NCBI GenBank assembly: GCA_022885665.1 | Contig: JAGQDJ010000002.1 | Location: 1-64,000, forward strand | DNA from: Triops longicaudatus | Taxonomy: Eukaryota > Arthropoda > Branchiopoda > Notostraca > Triopsidae | Direction of reading: 5' to 3' | DNA: 64,000 nucleotides | Shown: piece after piece, positions 24,101 through 36,469 of the stretch | Position numbering within the stretch: position 1 is the first letter of the stretch | Layout of the letters: each line of letters opens with the position of its first letter | Translations under genes and position numbers: made by a program | Notes under the pieces: model-generated | What the model was told of the DNA's origin: nothing | Seen by the model: the letters and a program-made list of their open reading frames with translations, nothing else | Database searches by the model: none

Positions 24101-24446
24101 CAAACAAGATCCTCTGTTTCTTCGATTCTGATCTAACACTTAAAAAGCTACTTTACTCAAATACTGCGCGAACTAAGCATGGTCATTCATGAGAAACCCT
24201 GGGAAAAAAGCAGATTTGTACAAAAGAATTTGCATACAGCTCGTTTTAGCATTTAAAGTGATTAAAGTTCCATTGAAGTACCAACGGCAAGGTAAGTGAC
24301 ACCCGAGCAAGGTACTGGCCGTCCAATTCGCTGAAAGGGACTAACGATGGCTTATGCTGACAGCTATATTGCTTTGAAACAGCTGAAGTGGGATCGAAAT
24401 CTTGCACTCTGTAATTTTGAGCTATCACTACCTCTTCTAGAGCCAT
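15141..24446 (-). CDS. Conserved-looking multi-exon gene, product not recognised
   Basis: Exons 22329-22107, 19530-19237 and 15355-15141 have good GT-AG sites and join in frame (phases 1 and 1), ending in a TGA. A probable first exon, 24446-24303, starts at an ATG in AAAATGGCT context and fits phase 0, but its donor (CGG|GTGTCA) is weak. The model gives 291 residues with no signal peptide or membrane helix, so probably a soluble intracellular protein. Landmarks are a helical, Leu/Pro-rich second exon (LVVLLHLMSPLMSVQPIFE, LLADVLRERPGAHGML), an acidic middle (FDPQNIRYFSEHLVDTYEEA; YKVFEGDDGERFERNWLYW) and a Leu/Cys-rich C-terminus (RRITLHKSLSMGDKLYTLL, LVPALRARLCGYCSIYRV). I compared it in memory with several families and could not place it. 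Introns are large (1.97, 2.58 and 3.88 kb). Confidence 0.6.
15356..19236 (-). other. Intron 3 of the unrecognised gene
   Basis: 3.9 kb of AT-rich sequence between two exons. It contains a decayed MITE (15615-15775). The ORF at 16936-17157 has no domain and I take it as chance. No other gene seen on either strand. Confidence 0.5.
15615..15775. repeat. Decayed CAGGGG-ended MITE, copy 1
   Basis: The left end CCGTACCCAGGGG and the right end AAATCCTGGGTGCAGCCCC are imperfect inverted repeats of the common hAT-like CGTACCCAGG type. The interior words CAGAAATGTTAATTTT and CACCAAATG/ACCAAATGT recur in the element at 60140-60300, in the same order and orientation. Confidence 0.55.
19531..22106 (-). 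other. Intron 2 of the unrecognised gene
   Basis: 2.6 kb. It holds a C10T8 homopolymer junction (19697-19714) and a telomere-like CTAAC/CCTAA tract (19850-19870). An ORF at 20262-20576 shows no domain. Otherwise AT-rich with no feature. Confidence 0.5.
19850..19870 (-). repeat. Short TTAGG-type telomere-like tract
   Basis: The plus strand reads CTAACGTAACCTAACCTAAC, roughly four degenerate CCTAA units, i.e. TTAGG on the minus strand, the common arthropod telomere unit. A few more CTAA words follow up to 19900. It is too short and degenerate to be a real array. Confidence 0.35.
22330..24302 (-). other. Putative intron 1 of the unrecognised gene
   Basis: About 2 kb of AT-rich sequence, an intron only if the 24446-24303 exon is real. 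No exon, repeat or RNA gene recognised. Confidence 0.4.
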
Positions 24447-27400
24447 TTTGAATAGAACTTGCATTAGGAGTGACACTATATTTAAGTATTGGTTAAATTA
24501 TTTTTTTTTTGTCTTAATTTGGCATATTTCTTCGAATAGTTTTGGCGCAAGTTGTTGTGGCATTGAAAGAAAGGAGCTTCAGCGAAAGGCACAATACGAG
24601 AGGGCTAATTTTCTACTCTGTTTTCGAGAAAAGCGGAATGTCTACCCACTCAAGAGCTTTGTGTACCAGCTTCTTGGACGAAGAGTGTGTTATCACACTT
24701 TCGTAATGTTGCCTTCTCAGCCACACTGAAGCTTACGTCTTTTAGGATACTTCGGCGCACTACTGTTGAACTAATATTGCGAACGCGAGCCACACGCAGG
24801 GTATTTATGCACCTGACATTTTTATTAGCAGAGAAAAGAAGAGAAAATTTCAACCTTGCAGTCTATTACTGATTTTTTTGTAGTTTCGTCGGTATTTGGT
24901 ACCTTATCTATATTTCGAAGAATACTCTTTGCCAGTTTTCTTAAAACACTATAGATTAAAATAAAAAAAAATCGGAGAAGTAATATTTTAAAACCTTATA
25001 GTAGAGCAACTAAATTTGTAGAGGCAAACTAATACGAAGTCTTACAAGTAAGGATACGAAATCTTTACGCTTCTCTACTTCTTTACTCTTCAACTGATAA
25101 CATTAAACATGATCACAGTAGCCCACCGACCATCGTAATTGCTTTATCAGAAACTTAGTGGTAATTCATGAGTCGAACTACGTCGCTCAATGAAGTTAAT
25201 CTCAAGGAGTCCTAAAGATTAATGGATAATAAATTCTCCGTCCATTAACGATCTCTTTAATCTCACAGGTCTAATTGATTGCCCACGTACGCATTAACTT
25301 CCTTCACTATGCGATACAACAGATGCCGTTCTTTTAGCCCACACCTCCGAGTTCAATGCTGTTCGAACAACGTATGAAATCTCACCAAATCATTTAAACC
25401 TGGTTGTATTTTAAAGAACACTAAACGACCAAAACTTTTATTCGTTCTAGTTTAAACTTAAATTTGTCAGAAAAGTCGCTCAGAAAGTCACCCCTGGATC
25501 GATTCTGCACAAATGAACTAAGGTCGCTAGAAGTAATAGACAACAACGGAACACTGCAGGTAACTCTGTTTAATGATAAATTAGCCTGTGTCTGGTTACT
25601 CTACCTAAGTCGAAGTCATTACGATATTGAGCGTATCACATATTTGTATAGCGTGGAGCTCCAAGTTATGAACACCGAACAGTCCACGGGCCCGGGAACA
25701 ACTACACTGTTCTATTTTTTATACATTTTTTCCCCACTTTTTTCCTGACGGGGGTTCTTCAACAAAGTGTACTGGCAGCCTGAGGGAAGCTCCTGTAGAA
25801 GCGCCGTATCCAGTGCACTATAACAGGGGGAAGATCAATATGTTTTCGGTGGGTTGGTTGCATTTATTCTTGCTCTGCGAGGGCAACGTAATGTACAGGA
25901 AACGACACTCGCCATACATTTCAAGTCTCCTATTGTAGGCTCCATTAAGTTTTGAAAAGGAGGGATCTTTTTTTTTTTCTTTATTTACAGCACAACTTCT
26001 GTTCCGATCTCTTCTTGTGTCTCATTTCTCCATAAACTCGACTTGAACCAAACTTCATAAGCTTTGAGTTAGTACGCTCCTGTGGGACCGTTAATCAGTC
26101 CTGTACTCCTAAACTATGTATACACACAGGAAGAAAGAAAAAATGAAATAAAAACTTCAGCCGTCCAATTTAGAAGTTTTGAGTTTGTTCTATGTTTCTG
26201 TGACGTCAAGAACCTGGCTTGGTTAGAGTCTAGCCGCTCGGCCCATATCAATATCACAGGCCACATATTCATGTGCTACGCACTGACCTTTTCCGGTTCC
26301 TACTTCATATGCAGTCGCGTTCTCCCCATTTGTTTGAAACTTACACAAAAACTGGCACTGAAAAAGCGTGAAACACGAGCTAAAAGTCAGTCAAGAGGCA
26401 GAAATAGGAATTTTCTGCCCAACAGTTCCATTCAGTCCCAGCGCTTTCATAAAACTTTCCAGAAAAAGAAGATAAGTGTGATCATTTTGTGCCTATGGGT
26501 AGCAAATCTAGTCGGGAGTTTTTGCCAACAGTTTGTCGGCAGTAAACAAAAAGCCTCGTAAAAAGTAGGTCTTTGGGAATTACAATATGTGACGCTTTTA
26601 TATATACCGCGCTCAGCGCAAAAGGTTTTAATTACGCCAAAGAGTCTAAAGATCTTGGGCCTCGCCCGCTTTAGAGTAACGGCAGCCAATTACCTTGCAC
26701 TAATGAACATAAATGAACATAAGTGAACTAAAGAACAGTGACGGTTTGTAATAAAGTGCAGTCGCGATTTATGCCGAGCAATCCTTTTCGTAAAGTGTTT
26801 GGGTTCCCACATACGTTAACCTTAACAATCTAAAGTAAAACTGCACATACTAGTTATTGTGGTCTAACTTGGATGTAAGAAAGCTTTAAAGATCAGTTTA
26901 AGCATATCTCAATCGAATTCCCGTTAAAACTAAGCGATTTGCTGGACAAGTTATGGTTGAGGATAAAGTAGGCCCGTTCCTGTAGGGTCCTTCTAGTCAA
27001 CGTTCTCTGGCATTTGGATTCAACATTTTTAAGATACTTGAAGCAACTTGGCTATGTTAGAGAAAAAATTTCTTTAGAAGGGTAAATAACTGAAAAGACT
27101 CGTACAACGACAAATACAGTAATAGCAATATATTAAGCAAACTTATCGCTTTGTGACTCGCACTGCTCTGTATCCACAGGAATGCACCAGCATTCTCAAC
27201 CATTCTATATTCTTAAGCGCATATTTTTGTTGCTAGAATTCATGCCATGTGGCTGCGAACGCTTCAATAACTTCAAAACAAACAAACCTAGAAATGACAG
27301 ATACTTCCATTCATCGGGTAAAATGTCGCACCACGTGGTAAGAGGATAGAGACACAACTAAACAAAGTTCTGATAATGTAGGATATTCACTGAATCTTTA

Positions 27401-28220
27401 TTGATCTTCATTTATGCGATAATCAAAACTTCTAACCTTACTTTAAATCATCTCGTCAATGCTACGTTCTATGAATCCAAATCTGCGTATCTTTATTCAA
27501 GTTACAGCTTTCCTGATTTATGCTATCCAGCAATGCGGTTTGTTTCGCAACTGGCGTTTAGTTTTAATTTTTCTGATTTAAGAAATTTTGCTGAGTCACA
27601 TGGACCACCTTCTTGTTGCTTTTCTTTTTGGAAACTCGATTTGAAAATACTCCGTTAATATTGCCTAGGTGAAGTTTCCTGGGCTGGATAAATCAAATTG
27701 GGAAGGTTGTGATATAGGAAACCATTGCTGCCTTAGCTCATGGCTGCTTGAATTGCTGCCATAAATTGTGAAATGTTGTTCGAACTAGTTTCCATCATGC
27801 ACACGTTGATAAATTTCCAGACAGCATTCGTTAACGTTATCAACTTTCTTTCTCAGGCATATTTACAGTTCTCTCCTCGTTCACAAATTGCTCCAAACGA
27901 AAAAGTCCAGAAGAAAAAAATGGGGAAGATACGGTTGAACGAAAATAAGACTGGCTCCCAAAATGCCACTTTTGACAAGCAACAGTTCTCTCGTTAAAGC
28001 TTGAAAATGGTGTTCGAGAGCCAAACAAACAGCAGCGAGCCAAGAAAAAACGGCAATGGAAATAACGCGCTAGGTCAACTGTGTCATTTCTGTGTCTTAC
28101 AATGGAAATCGACGAAAAAGAAAATCCTCTAGGACAGAAAAGAAAGCTTTTGTCTACTCTCATCGGTTCTTTGTTGTTCAGATTGAAAACAAAAATATAT
28201 TTATGGGATAATTTACTTAC
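24447..28220. other. Non-coding stretch
   Basis: 3.8 kb with no supportable gene. The longest ORF (26082-26561, 159 codons, plus) has no recognisable domain and lies in low-quality coding composition. A short tandem of TGAACATAA units occurs at 26703-26728. The part near 28220 is the intron after the Ser/Gly-rich exon. Confidence 0.4.
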
Positions 28221-29477
28221 GGAAACGCCTTCAGGAAGGAACCGATTCACGTTGTACACGGGGATAATGAAGCAATCCCGACTTACGTGGTTCAGATTAA
28301 CATCTTCCGGCTCAATGGATGATAAGTCAGAGTCGCCGAGCCGGCTGCACAGGGAAGAATCCCGCTTACTGCGGTGGAGTTTACTGCTCAAAGGCGGGTA
28401 CGTGTGTTGCGTATCAAAATCATCGTCTTCTGTCACGGAATTGGCCGTGTGGTTCCGATTTCGACTTCCACCCCCGCTGCTGCTTCGCGATTCTGTACTA
28501 CGGCCCCGATCGGGACTCACTCGTTTGCTAACTAACGACGAAGAACGAGGTACCGGCAGTCGACAACTGTCGTTTTCTTTGTTGGATAAGCTCCGGTCCC
28601 TCGAGGGTCGTCCAGCGCTTCTTGTGAGGGAGCCTGTGTTATTAGCGTTATCCAGTTTGCCTGTTCCGCTGCTGGTACTGCGTTGTTGCTGATCTTCTCG
28701 GTCGCTACCGTGACCACTGGGACTACGGCGACCGAAACTCACTTGTTTCCCCGTACGTCCTCCACTGCCGGTCACCAAAGTACCACGAATGTTGCCCAAG
28801 CCCGAGACGCTGAGACACACTTCAGTGTCATACAGTCCGCTTCTTACCGAACGCGTTCCACCGGCTAAAACTGCTTCCGTGACACCGAACAAATCATTCT
28901 TCACTTTATTATTCCGCGTTGAGGAAGCTCCGGCACTGTTGCTGTCCAATTTCCGAGCTGATCCGGATGCAGTGGCTCTGTGAAGCGAACCAGTGCCTGA
29001 GCCCCGGTCGTGCTCTTCGTAATCCAGGTGCGGATTCCGCGAACCCCCTCCTCCTCCCCCACCAGTACCACCACCACCTGCACTACCTCCTCCACCTCCT
29101 CCCCCTCCTCCGGTGTGTAAGTCCATGAGAAGGTGCGTTCGCAGATTGGAAGAATGATGCTGCTGTGAATTCATGTTGTGTTGACTGTCGTTCATCCCCG
29201 GGTTGAAATTAGGTGGAAAATTGGCAGTCGTTGTGGCGGATGAGGATGACGACTGAGGAGCAGGCTGGAAAGCACCACCAGGAATGATAAGTGTCGTTGT
29301 AGGTCTGGTGCTCGGAATGCCTGACAGACTACTGGAAGACAAGGGCAGTCCGGCGCCACCTGTGAACCACTGTCGACTGGCTGGACCGAAACTGCCGATA
29401 GCGCCGACTCCCTGTACACAGCTAGTCGTGCCGTCAATGCCCCCCGAGCGCACGTGACGACTCGTTGTGGACGACAT
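28221..29477 (-). CDS. Ser/Gly-rich low-complexity protein, long 5' exon
   Basis: One minus-strand exon of about 1.26 kb, open from an ATG at 29477 (MSSTTSRHVRSGG) to a strong TTCC|GTAAGT donor at 28221, so the protein continues in exons I could not find. The 419 residues are low complexity: poly-Ser, a poly-Gly block (about 29040-29115), and many Arg-Ser-Pro type sites (GRRSPSGHGSDRED, SKRVSPDRGRSTESRSSSG), suggesting an intrinsically disordered, phosphorylated region. The C-terminal 30 residues change character (LNHVSRDCFIIPVYNVNRF) and look like the start of a folded domain. The frame stays open upstream (LMYFKNLRGEREGG), so the true start could be earlier. Codon periodicity and the splice site support a real exon; I do not recognise the family. 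Confidence 0.65.
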
Positions 29478-32400
29478 GCCTCCCTCCCGCTCTCCCCGCA
29501 AATTTTTAAAGTACATTAAATTCATTTTCAATCTTTTATTTTTTGTCCTTATAGCAACTCCTTTTTTTGGGATAAAATCCACCCGGAGTACGAATGTTAC
29601 CACGCGATAGCGGAGTTATCACCCAGGCCACAAATTACAAACGGGGCGTTGTTCAGTATCCTGAGTCGCACTGTGCTGTAAAAAGAAAAAGAAAGAAATA
29701 GAAAAGAAAGTACAGTAGAAAAGAAAAAATTTAAAGGCAATTAATGTTTGGAGGTTAGGAAAGCCATATAGAAAATAAAATACTTTCGTTCGCGTTCCGC
29801 TTAGCTAAAAATACCCTGCTCTCATCTAATTTCGTACTAAGTTGACCTTAATGCCACCTGGCGCTTTTAACTTGAACATTCATTGAGATGCCAGAACGTG
29901 CAAGACCGCCTTGGCAAGTTATCGTCATTAGTCGATCGGTGTTCAGGATCTTTTAAGAAAAGATCCGATCGGAGCGAGTTTTCTCGAGAAAAAAGCCTTG
30001 GGTGATTTTTTTATAGATCGGTGCAATTAGAAATTACAATAGTTATTCAATAGATCAATTGTTTTTATTTAAAATCGATAACGGTTCCTGATATCGATAC
30101 CTAATTTTATTGTGATCGTTTTAGCGATATGCTTTATATCGATTAATTATATTGAGAACATTTTGGCATTAACTGAAATAATCGAATCGGATCTAAAATT
30201 TTCTTGGTCTGGATCGGGATCTTGATGAGTTTTCGAATGGTCAGATGGGATCAGCAGAAAAACAAAAGATCCGGACACTGATTGTCATTGATTACTACGA
30301 GAGAGCTTCAGTTTGTTCGGCAGCAACTAGGTGGCGGCTGATATATTATACTGGTTGTTTTTCCATTTTTCCTAAGTCGCCGGATTATCCGGCTGTTCAT
30401 TTTATTGTCGATATCTAGTGGCTAGGCTTGAACGGTGGGTCACGGCAGAAGTCAGATTCGTTATACTGGACAAAGAAAAAGGAGAAAACGAAGAAGATGG
30501 ATTGCTTTCCATTGATTACCCTTCAAGAGAACAAGCTTGGTTATCTGGGCTATGGTATCAGCATACCCGTAGCGAAACTAAGTAGTCATCCAGCGGCTGT
30601 GTAGCGTTTGCTTTTCCTAAGCCTGACTCAGGACGCACTTTCTTCTTGTTTTAAGTATTTTCAGCATTATCATCTCTGTGTTGTTGTTGACCCTCAGAAA
30701 ACCCTTCGTATCAATAGGAAACAAAAGTGAAGTCCTTTTTCGTCCTTTCTTCCTATAGACAGCGTACATTTAAAAGCAATATTATGTAAATTAGAAAGGA
30801 GAAGAAAAAGAGAAAGGCAATAAGAACACGACGAGAACAACGGCGACGTGTAACATGCTTTTTACAGGGAAAGAAAAACTACCAGTATACAAAGAAAGCT
30901 GCAACATGAAAGACGAAAAGAGCAAAATATCAACGTGAAGTTCTGTGCCGTTCAGTAAAAGTTTTCACCAGAATAGTTCGAATCTTGTACCGACGGAATG
31001 CTGCTATCTTCTCCATAACGAACACTTTTCCTATTTCTGTAGATTTTTGCATTCTTCCTATGTATGGCTAGGGAAAGAAGGATATGCAGTGGAGATGGAA
31101 TACCCGTGACCTCTGGAACAGTTCGTAACAGAATACGAGTCTGAAGGAAATATGAAAACCTCAGCATTTAGCATACAATCGGCCTGCTTCTGTACTTCCC
31201 TTTTACCGCTTGTTGGCGCTGTAATAACTTGCGAAGAAAAGAAATTCTGTTTCTTTTGTTTGTGGTAGGGAGTGGCGATTAAGTTTTTAATCAGCAGGAA
31301 TCTTGCGCTATAGTCACTCGAAGTCAGTAGGTAACAAACTTCTTAAAAGATGACCAAAGACTTTTCAAAATATGTCTAGAAAAAAAGTGATGGAAAATTC
31401 AGTGTGGTTTAAGCACGTAACCACGTTTTTTGCAACATCTGGTGCGTCATGTGTAGCATGGAAACTGTGCGCATTGTAACATAGTAATTTATAAAAAAAA
31501 AATGTTGTAACTCCCAACTTCATAGTTATGCTTGCTTGCGCTAGTATAGTTCTAATACCATCGTGTTAAACTTTATTTGTACAGTGTTGTCTTTTAAAGT
31601 GCCCTTGATATTCCCTCGAGATTTATCCACCCGCACTTCGCTCTAAAAGAGATCACCGGATTACGCCAACTTAGTGTGCGTATGCTTACCTTTTGTGTTA
31701 ACTTTAACTTTGCTTTTGGACTTAGCATGGTAACTTACACTCGATTTTGCCCTCAAGTCTACTCTTGTATTTATTCTCTATAATCTTAAGGTCATAGGGA
31801 AAAGGAAAGGGAGACTCTTATGACCAATAACATGGGATGCTTACGAATTCGATTTCTCGAACACAGCTAAATAATTTAGAAAACTATAACGACAGTAAGG
31901 TTTTTACTGAGCATTCTAATATGTGAGTTAATTAGTTTTCGAAAAGTAAATTAGTTGAAATAGATAATTTATGTTAAAATTCTTGAATTTTTGGCGAAGT
32001 AAAAATGAGGATGAGTTTCAACGCCGTTACACTTAGTATTTCTATTTTGTTTATTTATTTCTTGGGGAGGGCGTAAATTCATTGAAAACATTCCAGAAAC
32101 TGGACTGTTTTCGGAGTTATTGCCATCACAGTTCCTAGTCATGTCGCAAATTTCGTACAACGGTACCATCAAAACATCACAATCAAGTTTAAAGACTTAT
32201 GTTGTTTTAGGAATAAAATGCTTCATGTAATTAGTGGAACAGTTTTTAGTATTAAGCATGGAAAAAAAATTAAAAAATTAAAAAACACTCATGTTCGTTA
32301 AAATTGCATGAAGTTGGCAAACTTTAGTGCCAAGAGTTTTTTTTAAATATTGTCAATATTCAAGAAAACTTGCACGCCAATTCACATGTAATGCAGCTGT

Positions 32401-35400
32401 AAGCACCTTAGCACTGCATGGTCTTAAGTAAATCCGCCATGTCCCTTGTATTTGTGTAAATAACGTTTTCTGACTTTTGTTCTGGAACATACCTTTATTT
32501 TTAATGTCTTTACTCAAGATCTTCCATAAAAGGGTCACTTCCTTAATTCCGTACATGGATCTCATTGTATGAGATTAATAGTCTTCGGAGGCTTATCCTC
32601 TGTGTAATACCGAGACACTGTTAGAACAGAAACAATATAAAAAGAAGAGAAGGGAAAGTTTATAACAAAGGAACACGAATGGAAGCACTCCCAAGTTTCC
32701 AAACTTTCATGAATACGTCAAGTACCAGATTCAGATCAAGACATAAATCCCTACGGAGGCCCTGGCTTCAGACCCTTGACAACTTCTTCCTTTCAGTCTG
32801 AGCGAACAGAACAGCGTCCTCTTCCATTGAGTTGACAGACGAGGCGAATCTACCTAACTTGGTTATAACAATACTGTCAAGCTTTCTCCCTTTCCACGAA
32901 CACACATGAAACTTGTGCACATAAGGGGTTTTGCGGGCAGAACGTGCTTTGTCACTTGATGTGCAGTTCCCTCGAAGAAGTCACGCGTCCAGTTTGAGAT
33001 CCCTCATGGCACTTTCATCCCTCTTCTTAATACCTTTGCTTGGTCCGATACTTCTCTATTCGAACCAGTCAACCACCTTTCAAGGATAAGGTTAATTTCT
33101 GCCCCACTACACCTGACTCCACAAGCTCCACAAGCTGTAAGACAATCTCCATTTGCCCCTCAAGCTTTTTCCTATTCTTCTAAGATCTCTAACTTCTCCC
33201 TGCACGAAACGCTTTTCGAGGGAAAAACAGCTTTGCACACCAGAATGGCTATTCGCAGTCTTGGGGAGCGTTGAGCTATTGATTTTACAATAGGGTTTCC
33301 AGTCCTCCACCGTTCGGCCCAGCTTCTGTCCAAGCCTGGGCGTTTTTCATTCTTCAGCCATTTTTCCTTTCTTCCTGCTAAATTTGTCCCACTATCTCCG
33401 ACAATGAAAAAGAATAAGAATACTTTATAAGCGGTCGGCGAAATGCACACAGGCTCTTGAATGATCGTAACATTCATAAGTCAGTCAAAATAAGAGACAA
33501 GCGACCCCTTCAACGTTTGTAACTTTTCAGTATTTCAGCCGCCGGCGTTTATAAACCCTGTAGGAAGAAACATTTCCGACATGGCGTTGTCTTTGGCCGC
33601 AGTAAAATGTTCTGAGACAAAACAAAGATTTCTGTATCCTCGCCAGCGCCCAAGAAAGGACGTTATTCTTTTACAATTCCACTAAATTAAATCTACGTGC
33701 CTATGAGAGCTTAAGAATCCATCTCTCGAAAAATTAAATACGTAAAACATGAACCTGCAACATGTGATATACCTGGCAAGAAAGACATTACGAAATTGCA
33801 GAGCAAATTATATTTCTTGCTGTGCCAACAAAGAAGCGCACACCAAACCTTAACCCGAAAAAAGTAGTCTACAGTATAATCTCGTTATAACAGGCCCTTT
33901 TTATAATGAATCGTCGGCTATACTATACAGATTATGAGGCCCTTAGTAATGTAAATGTAAAGAAAAAGCGCCTTATGTAATTAATTTCTATAAACTGAAT
34001 AGTTTCTGTAGTTATCGGAGGTTCGTTGTAACACAACTGTACTGTATTCGATGCTCAAATCATTCTGGTAGCTAATAGTAGGTAAGAAAATCATTTCCTA
34101 ATAATACAAATAAATTCAATTTTCATTTAATTAAAACTAAGAAAATAAACATGCTGTATAACATTCCGACGTGCAAACGTACAAACCTATTATGGGCCTT
34201 TATATTTAATTACTTAAAACAGCATTTATTTTGGGAAAAATTTGTCTTGGATACGATGGGCTATTTTGGTAAGTTCGACTGTGGTTTCTCTGAGTGAGTG
34301 TGAAAAGAACAACAACAAAAAAGGACAGAATGACACCGTGGCTGGCTGTCGAGTCGAATCTGTGGCAAAAATAAATCTTAGAAAGTTTCAGCTTTTGCTC
34401 TTTTGGCACTGGATTTGTCTACAGTACTGCCCCTTTGGTCCGGTGGTCGCCTAAAGGTCTCTGAAACGGTCCGTGCCAATAATTCGTCATGTTTCCATCC
34501 TATTTACGGTCCCTCGGGCAGAAAAGAAGTGCTGCCTGTGGCACTTCCTTTCTGTTCCCGGAGGAGGTAAATACTGGTCAGGGTAAATAACGAAAAGTGA
34601 GAAAAAAGAAACAGAAGACGGGATAGATTAATGAACCATTTGTCCGGAAAGAAGGACCCAAAAAGCGCTTGACATACATGTAGAAATTTCGTTCCCCATC
34701 CCACACAAAATTCCTTGGAAATAAATCAATAGAAGCTTCCAGCGTCTTTTCGAACCTTCTCTCAACTTTCAGGGTTTTAAAGACAGCACCCAAGTGGCCC
34801 TAAATGTGAATAACGAGCAAGGCGTGTATCGTAATAAAACGAGCCTCTTAGTGTAATGTTTGATCTTTCATGATATAGTAATGAACCTTCGAAAAGTAAA
34901 CACAGAAATCAGGAGCAGAAACAAAAAGATAGAAGAAAAGGAACACCCGAAAAGAACCGAAGCCAGAAAGTACATTTTCATGCAAGTTAGACAGACGCAG
35001 AAAAAACTTCGAGACTGCCAGCAAAATATACCATTAGTTTGGCTTCAGCTAGAAACACATAAGAAGGTAATTTGCACCAAAGTTATACGAACCGACCAAC
35101 ACTCCATGAATTCTGCGTCAACTTTTCAGTCCCGAGCACTCCGTCTTGGGTTAGAAAATGCACACAAGTTGTGCATTTCAAAGTTTGCATAACCAAACTT
35201 CGCGGTAGCAATGTTTACTCACTACCATACCCTGACAGACCAAAGCGACTCGTATTGTTATTTGCCCAGAGGCTTAAGCGTCGTCCATAACCCTACACTG
35301 TCAACGTCAAAACATATTGCTAGGGTGAAGACAGCTACAAGTTTTTGACAAAGGATTGGGATTTCATATTACAACAAAAACATAGGAGTAAGCTACATAT

Positions 35401-35867
35401 GGGATTTGTAACCTTCAATGACATCCTAGACGATCGTATTTTTTTCTCATTCGAGACAAGGTTTGTGAAGTCTCGGTTAAGTCAAACCCTGATGTATGCG
35501 ACAAGAAACTTGGACGTAAGAGACGACAGAAAGGATTACTCAATCGTGTGTTCAACTTAAACGAATTCTACTATATTTTATGAATATATTTGATGAATTT
35601 TTTTGAGTGATAATTACTGAAATGTTGGTTTTCGTGCGTGCATAGTTGCGTGCATAGTTGAAACCCAGATATAAGAGATTTTTCTGTGACCCATGCACAG
35701 CTTTTTTTTTGTTGCAAAAGAATTTACTTTGCTTGCGTTTGCTTCTTTAGCGCACAAATTGCAGCTAATAATTGACATAATTCAGGTTATTTTAATTACT
35801 CGTTTATAAGTGGAAACCGGATGAAAGATAATAGACTTGCAAATGATCTATGTATACTTGGTTAAGT
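29478..35867. other. Long non-coding stretch
   Basis: 6.4 kb with no supportable gene. It begins with the likely 5' UTR and upstream part of the Ser/Gly-rich gene and contains a GATC-rich segment (29930-30290). ORFs at 30952, 33172, 34242 and 34860 (110 codons) carry no domain or splice context. Confidence 0.45.
29930..30290. repeat. GATC/ATCGAT-rich segment
   Basis: About twelve GATC words in 360 bp (chance expectation under two), including AAGATCCGATCGG and CTGGATCGGGATCTTGATG, plus clustered ATATCGAT words at 30070-30140. It resembles the GATC-rich repeats at 55170-55300 and 59090-59550 in composition, but I could not align it base by base. Confidence 0.4.
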
Positions 35868-36469
35868 CAGTGCTTCTCAATAGTGTATAAATTACCCAAA
35901 ATTGGTACAAGGCGTCTGGATTTGGGTAACGAAGCCCATTTCAAGAAAAACTAAAATTTCGCGAGCTTCGTTTCCGAAAATATCTTTAGCTTGGAAGAAC
36001 TTCAAAGTTACAGTCATTTTCTTACCCGCCAAAATTAGTGGCACTTGCCTCTTTTTCCGTTTAAGACTACGGGTTAACCGAAATTTAGGGAAATCACTTC
36101 ACGAATTCTTGATAATAAGATATTTTACAAGATATTTGCTCCAAATTTTATCCAAGCGATTAAATTGTGAAGGCTTAGGTAGAAAGCGTGTCCCAAAACT
36201 AGGTTTTAATGTGCATTGAAGTAACTTGGAACTAATTTCTTGGAAATAAAAGACAGAACTCAAATCTGTTAGTTTTTTAAGGACTGCGTTAGAAGCATGA
36301 GAAAAGAAACTACGAAATTGTGCGAATTTCTTATCCTCCGGAAAGGTACTACATAACCTTATTTTTCCTTTATCTTTTTGTCAAAATATTAGCGTATTAG
36401 TTTATGGGTAATGGGGAGTTTGTTATCGATAATTTTTTTATAAAGGACCAAAATTATTGAGAAGCACTG
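35868..36469. mobile_element. hAT-like non-autonomous element (602 bp)
   Basis: The left end CAGTGCTTCTCAATA and the right end TATTGAGAAGCACTG are perfect 15-bp inverted repeats of the hAT/Charlie CAGTG-TTCTCAA type. The 8-bp flanks (GGTTAAGT, CATAAGTG) share only a TAAGT core, so the target duplication is decayed or the ends are off by a base or two. A 105-codon ORF inside (35902-36219) has no transposase similarity that I can see. Confidence 0.7.

Noticed and set aside
26082..26561. 159-codon plus-strand ORF, the longest in a gene desert
   Set aside because: No domain, no splice-site context and composition like the flanks; expected by chance over this length of DNA.
34860..35192. 110-codon Lys/Arg-rich ORF
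   Set aside because: Composition-driven; no motif, splice site or neighbouring exon.
35902..36219. 105-codon ORF inside the 602-bp hAT-like element
   Set aside because: No transposase features; the element is too short to be autonomous.
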